Assembly (NCBI GenBank): GCA_002163975.1
Contig: CP019636.1
Location: forward strand, 1,737,001 to 1,801,000
Direction of reading: 5' to 3'
DNA length: 64,000 bases
Source: Nostocales cyanobacterium HT-58-2
Lineage (GTDB): Bacteria; Cyanobacteriota; Cyanobacteriia; Cyanobacteriales; Nostocaceae
In this document: piece after piece, positions 59,956 through 64,000 of the stretch
Layout: each line of letters starts with the position of its first letter
How positions within the stretch are numbered: the stretch's first letter is position 1
The notes under the pieces: generated by a model
The model's database searches: none
The model's input: only the letters and a program-made list of their open reading frames with translations
What the model was told of the DNA's origin: nothing
Made by a program: the position numbers and the translations under genes

Positions 59956-61143
59956 TTGAGTTATCATCTAGACGGCATAACCCCTCACGGTGGGCAACTA
60001 GTGAATCGCATCGCTACACCTGAGCAAAAACAAATATTTCTCTCAAAAGCTGACTTTTTACCGCGAGTGCAACTTGATCAAAGAGCGGTATCAGATTTGC
60101 AAATGATTGCGATTGGTGGTTTTAGTCCTCTAACTGGTTTTATGAACCAAGAGGATTATAACAGTGTTGTCACAGAAATGCGACTCGCTAACGGTACTGT
60201 TTGGTCAATTCCTGTGACACTCTCAGTAAATGAAGAAGTCGCCGCCCCCTTGAAAGAAGGTGGATTGATCCGCTTGGATGATCCTGCTGGTCAGTATATC
60301 GGGGTATTAGAACTTACAGAAAAATATCACTACGACAAGATCCGTGAAGCTATTCATGTGTATCGAACCAATGATTCAAACCATCCTGGTGTAAAGGTAC
60401 TCTACAATCAAGGTTCTGTACATCTAGCAGGTGACGTGTGGTTATTAGAACGCGAGCCTCATCCTCTGTTTCCAAAATACCAAGTTGACCCGGTCGAGTC
60501 TCGGCAGCTGTTTAAGGAAATGGGCTGGAAAACAATTGTTGGATTCCAAACTCGCAACCCCATCCACCGCGCTCATGAATATATCCAAAAATGCGCCCTA
60601 GAAATTGTGGACGGTCTCTTTTTGCACCCATTGGTTGGAGCAACGAAAGAAGATGACATCCCCGCAGATGTGCGAATGCGCTGTTATGAAATTTTGATGG
60701 AGAAATACTACCCACATAACCGCGTTCTTTTAGCAATTAATCCCTCGGCTATGCGTTATGCTGGCCCTAGGGAAGCAATTTTCCACGCCTTAATTCGCAA
60801 GAATTACGGTTGTACTCACTTTATCGTCGGTCGGGATCATGCTGGAGTCGGGAATTACTACGGCACGTATGATGCTCAGCATATTTTTGATGAGTTTAAG
60901 CCTGAAGAAGTAGGCATTGTGCCGATGAAGTTTGAACATGCCTTTTACTGCACGCGTACCCAGCAAATGGCGACAAGTAAAACAAGCCCTAGTCGTCCGG
61001 AAGAGCGTATTCATCTTTCAGGAACAAAGGTGCGGGAAATGCTGCGCCGTGGTGAGTTACCTCCACCAGAATTTTCTCGTCGAGAGGTGGCGGCAGAATT
61101 GGCACGAGCAATGCAAATACCAATCGATACTTACCATATTTAA
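59956..61143 (+). CDS. sat: ATP sulfurylase
   Basis: 395 residues. The start is a TTG at 59956 with AAGGA seven bases upstream; the next ATG would remove conserved sequence ([18 protein letters not shown]). Active-site motifs [17 protein letters not shown] and [13 protein letters not shown] are intact, and the length fits the homo-oligomeric Sat family. It catalyses sulfate plus ATP to adenosine-5'-phosphosulfate, the first step of assimilatory sulfate reduction. No other cys gene lies in the window. Confidence 0.95.
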   Translation: MSYHLDGITPHGGQLVNRIATPEQKQIFLSKADFLPRVQLDQRAVSDLQMIAIGGFSPLTGFMNQEDYNSVVTEMRLANGTVWSIPVTLSVNEEVAAPLKEGGLIRLDDPAGQYIGVLELTEKYHYDKIREAIHVYRTNDSNHPGVKVLYNQGSVHLAGDVWLLEREPHPLFPKYQVDPVESRQLFKEMGWKTIVGFQTRNPIHRAHEYIQKCALEIVDGLFLHPLVGATKEDDIPADVRMRCYEILMEKYYPHNRVLLAINPSAMRYAGPREAIFHALIRKNYGCTHFIVGRDHAGVGNYYGTYDAQHIFDEFKPEEVGIVPMKFEHAFYCTRTQQMATSKTSPSRPEERIHLSGTKVREMLRRGELPPPEFSRREVAAELARAMQIPIDTYHI

Positions 61144-61243
61144 AGCACAGTCCAAGCAGATAATTAAGTATAAAAGGTTACTTTACACTACAGACCTCAG
61201 CCCTATAAGCTATAGCTGATGGACTGAGGGCTGATAGCTAACT

Positions 61244-63442
61244 ATGAAGCGGCGTACGTTTTTACAAAGGTTTGGCTCTACACTCACGGTATTGGGTGCA
61301 GTTGGGACTGAGTGGTTGACCTTAGGAAGTCGCTACTACGAAGCTTTAGCACAACCCATACCACGTAAATTGGCTCTACTAGTGGGCATCAATCAGTACC
61401 CCCAGTGTCCAACTCTGACTGGTTGTTTAACTGATGTGGAACTGCAACGGGAACTTTTGATTCACCGCTTTGGTTTCCAACCCTCAGATATTATCTCGTT
61501 AACTGATGAAAAAGCGACGAGGGAATCTATCGAGACGGCGTTTTTCGAGCATCTGGTTAAGCAAGCTAGACTAGATGATGTGGTTGTATTCCACTACAGT
61601 GGCTATGGCAGTCGGGTGAAATTGGATATGCCAGAAACAGAGCAAAATGCTCTCGTTACGGTCACTGGAAAAGAAAACCCACAAAACAAGAAATCTGTCA
61701 ATTATTTGTTAGAAGAAACACTGCTGCTGATGTTGCGATCGCTAGCGACAAACCATACAACAGCAGTTTTGGATACGAGTTACTATACTCGCTCCAACAC
61801 CCTGCCCACAGGTTTACGAATTCGCGCCTGCCCAGGACCAGAGCAAGCTATCCTCTTGGCAGAAGAACTAGAGTTGCGTAAACAGCGACAGGAGAACGTC
61901 TCCACTGAACAACCAGTTATTGTCCTGTCAGCAACCTCTGATCCCAAGCAATCGGCAAGGGAGGAGCAGTTGTCTGGTTTTAGTGCGGGATTATTTACCC
62001 ACGCCTTGACGCAGTATCTGTGGCAAGCGACACCAGCAACGACAATTCAAGTGTCTCTTTCTCATGTGGCAAGTTCAATCCAGCAGTCAGGCAGCCAGAA
62101 ACAGCAGCCAGCGTTGTTGTTACTAGACAAAAAAAATCAGCTTTCTCGAACACTCATTGCAGATATTTTGCTCCCAAACATCACCTCTGGCGCAGAGGGA
62201 GTTGTGACAGGAATCGAAGACGATGGAAAAACTGTCCTACTGTGGTTGGGGGGAGTCCCTGCACAAGTCATAGAATACTACGGAGTCAATTCACGCTTCA
62301 CCCTGGTGACAAAAGAAAGGTTGAATACACAGCTGGTTTTGCGATCGCGTGCTGGGTTAACAGCAAAAGCGCAAATTTCCAGTGTTGAGGGGATGGCTTC
62401 CCCACAAGTCGGGCAACTCGTTCAGGAAGCTGTGCGGGTTGTTCCGAGGAACATAGGTTTAACGGTTGCTCTTGCAGGACTGGAAAGAATTGAGCGAGTC
62501 GATGCTACAAGTGCCTTTGCAACAGTCCCTCATGTATCAAGCGTCGTTGCAGGAGAACAAAGCGCAGACTATGTGTTTGGGAAACTACCAGAAGCCAAGA
62601 ATAAAGATTTAGCAGCGACTAACCCTACAGTGGTGTCTCTCAGCCGCTATGGTTTATTTTCTCTTGGTAGTGAATTAATTCCCAGCACCAATGGAGAAGC
62701 AGGAGAAGCAGTCAAAGTCGCTGCACAGCGGTTAGCGCCAAAACTACAAACCTTGCTGGCAGCAAAATTGTGGCGACTCACAGAAAATGCCGGATCTTCC
62801 CGCCTAGGTCTTAAAGCCACATTGGAGAGCATTGGCACTTTAACGCCTCGGGCGCTGATACAACGAGAAACACTGCGAACCCAAAGTACCGAAACCTCAA
62901 GCAAGAAGTCATTCAATCCGGAACTAGGTAGCATTCCCACTGTGGCTATTGGAAGTAAGATACAGTATCGCGTGGAAAATCTGAGCGACCGCCCTGTTTA
63001 TCTGATGCTGCTGGGATTAAATAGCAGTAGGACTGCGATCGCTCTGTTTTCCTGGTACACAAATACTGAACCAGACACATCAGAAGTCAAACCAGTACTC
63101 CAAAATATGGTCATTTCCCCAGGACAGACTTTGACAATACCACAAACGACTGCTGGTTTTGAATGGGTAGTGCAAGGACCAACGTCCTTAAGTGAAACCC
63201 AACTCATCTTTAGTACTGCACCTTTTACCTTATCTCTGGCTGCTTTAGAAGCTGCCAAGCATCCCAAAGCAGAACAACAGCGCATTCAGCCATTGATAAA
63301 GCCTTTAGAAGTCGCACAAGCTGTTCTGCAAGATTTGCATAATGCCAGTGCAGTCAGCGATATGAACGGCACAGCAGCTGACTCATATGTGTTGGATGTG
63401 AATCATTGGGCAAGTCTTAGTTTTGTCTATCAAGTGGTATGA
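61244..63442 (+). CDS. Caspase-family (orthocaspase) homolog with altered catalytic dyad
   Basis: 732 residues. A twin-arginine-type signal (KRRTFLQRFGSTLTVLG) suggests Tat export. Residues ~40-270 form a p20-like caspase domain: ALLVGINQYPQCPTLTGCLT, VVFHYSGYGSRV and TTAVLDTSYYTRS. In active orthocaspases the two positions are HYSGHG and D-C-C; here they are Tyr and Ser, so this is a YS-type member of the kind described from cyanobacteria. The remaining 460 residues, including an Ig-like C-terminal region (YRVENLSDRPVYLMLLGLNS), are unassigned. It follows sat by 100 bp. Proteolytic activity is doubtful. Confidence 0.88.
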   Translation: MKRRTFLQRFGSTLTVLGAVGTEWLTLGSRYYEALAQPIPRKLALLVGINQYPQCPTLTGCLTDVELQRELLIHRFGFQPSDIISLTDEKATRESIETAFFEHLVKQARLDDVVVFHYSGYGSRVKLDMPETEQNALVTVTGKENPQNKKSVNYLLEETLLLMLRSLATNHTTAVLDTSYYTRSNTLPTGLRIRACPGPEQAILLAEELELRKQRQENVSTEQPVIVLSATSDPKQSAREEQLSGFSAGLFTHALTQYLWQATPATTIQVSLSHVASSIQQSGSQKQQPALLLLDKKNQLSRTLIADILLPNITSGAEGVVTGIEDDGKTVLLWLGGVPAQVIEYYGVNSRFTLVTKERLNTQLVLRSRAGLTAKAQISSVEGMASPQVGQLVQEAVRVVPRNIGLTVALAGLERIERVDATSAFATVPHVSSVVAGEQSADYVFGKLPEAKNKDLAATNPTVVSLSRYGLFSLGSELIPSTNGEAGEAVKVAAQRLAPKLQTLLAAKLWRLTENAGSSRLGLKATLESIGTLTPRALIQRETLRTQSTETSSKKSFNPELGSIPTVAIGSKIQYRVENLSDRPVYLMLLGLNSSRTAIALFSWYTNTEPDTSEVKPVLQNMVISPGQTLTIPQTTAGFEWVVQGPTSLSETQLIFSTAPFTLSLAALEAAKHPKAEQQRIQPLIKPLEVAQAVLQDLHNASAVSDMNGTAADSYVLDVNHWASLSFVYQVV

Positions 63443-63488
63443 GAAATATGCAGTGTTAAGCTGTTGCACGTAGATATTGTACTGCTTT

Positions 63489-63527
63489 GAAAAATAGCTT
63501 GCGAGGTTTCTTCGTAGGCTATTTTTC
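63489..63527 (+). terminator. Probable terminator of the caspase-family gene
   Basis: GAAAAATAGC (63489-63498) and GCTATTTTTC (63518-63527) form a 10-bp stem with additional GCGA/TTCG pairing inside, 47 bp after the stop. Confidence 0.6.
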
Positions 63528-63717
63528 ACTTTTGTTGTTTGTAGTAGCGCTTAAGCGCAATGACGAACCTTCTTTCATCTGTAGCCAGATTTTCGGAAAA
63601 TTGTATAAACTTTTCTTGTTTCTGAAAAATCTTGAAGAATTTCGTTACTTAAGGTGATAAAATTAAGCCTTTTTGGGTATGACTGATTTGCAGAAGGTCA
63701 AGTTACAATGGGGTCAG

Positions 63718-63915
63718 TAAAAAGTGCCGCTCTTGCGTTAAGCAATAGGCGTAATCGAACCGCGCCAGGTACCCGCGCGGCTTGTTGATGGGTTGGCTCT
63801 ACCGCGCCTTGTAATCTGGATTAGATAGGCACACGATGACACCCTCCAGCCTGTATACCTTCTGTACTTTAGGGTCCGAGCGATTAGGCGCAATAAGGTG
63901 TTGCTTTGTTAAGCC
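63718..63915 (+). other. GC-rich structured-looking leader, possible ncRNA
   Basis: About 200 bp with markedly higher G+C than the surroundings. CTTGCGTTAA near its start is partly complementary to TTAGGCGCAATAAG near its end, and CCGCGCC/GGTACC and GCGCGGC segments can pair inside. It could be a small RNA (a 6S-like RNA is one option) or a long 5' UTR of the next gene. I cannot assign a family. Confidence 0.3.
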
Positions 63916-63949
63916 ATCCTTTTCTGTAGCATATGCACTAAGTAACTTT

Positions 63950-64000
63950 ATGCACGAAATAGAAAAATCATCAATGGCTGATGAGAAACTTCAACGCGAT
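63950..64000 (+). CDS. Start of a gene cut by the window end
   Basis: An ATG at 63950, and an in-frame ATG at 63974 (MADEKLQRD), open a frame that continues to the last base. Only 9 to 17 residues are visible, so no product can be named. The second ATG is the more likely start. Confidence 0.4.
   Translation, partial: MHEIEKSSMADEKLQRD

Overview
The window looks like chromosomal DNA of a filamentous (Nostocales-type) cyanobacterium. HIP1 octamers (GCGATCGC) occur throughout both intergenic and coding DNA. The gene families are typical of cyanobacteria: rpoZ beside DUF1818, a WD40 protein, pentapeptide-repeat and fasciclin proteins, orthocaspase-like and AI-2E proteins. The intergenic regions are long and full of small palindromic repeats and MITE-like elements. 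Genus assignment is not possible from this alone.

Layout. 1-5.1 kb is a decaying zone: a MocR-type regulator cut by the window edge, a NarL-type response regulator that looks like a deletion chimera, a multi-histidine membrane protein, a pseudogene with two nonsense codons and a gutted histidine kinase. Two copies of a palindromic operator-like sequence lie in this zone. 5.1-14.3 kb holds an L,D-transpeptidase, an IS605-type remnant, a 42-bp tandem repeat, an Hsp70-like protein, a methyltransferase, a carotenoid-desaturase-like flavoprotein with an IS605/TnpB element inserted exactly at its stop codon, and a DUF72 protein. 14.3-29.3 kb is mostly housekeeping or ordinary accessory genes: metallophosphoesterase, multicopper oxidase, tRNA-Pro(GGG), a rpoZ cluster, GH13 amylase, SMR exporter, WD40 protein and NAD(P)HX repair enzyme.

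29.5-46 kb is the most interesting region, a minus-strand biosynthetic locus. Three synthetases follow one another: C-A-PCP-TE, then acyl-ligase-KR-ACP-TE, then A-PCP-TE. Each ends in its own closely related thioesterase, and each is preceded by an intergenic region carrying the same hairpin-plus-motif element. Two paralogous PAS-like proteins and a ribbon-helix-helix protein lie immediately upstream. The adenylation domains lack the aspartate that normally binds an alpha-amino group, and the ligase-KR pairing resembles loading modules that reduce alpha-keto acids. The inferred product is therefore a small acid- or hydroxy-acid-derived molecule, not an ordinary peptide.

46-64 kb is more ordinary: a lipoprotein methyltransferase with an APC permease, cytochrome b561, AI-2E exporter, FtsH, a divergent LysR/SDR pair, Uma2, a SPOR-like protein, MnmA, ATP sulfurylase and the start of a further gene. 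It also contains two signalling proteins with altered catalytic residues: a histidine kinase lacking the phospho-accepting His, and a YS-type caspase homolog.
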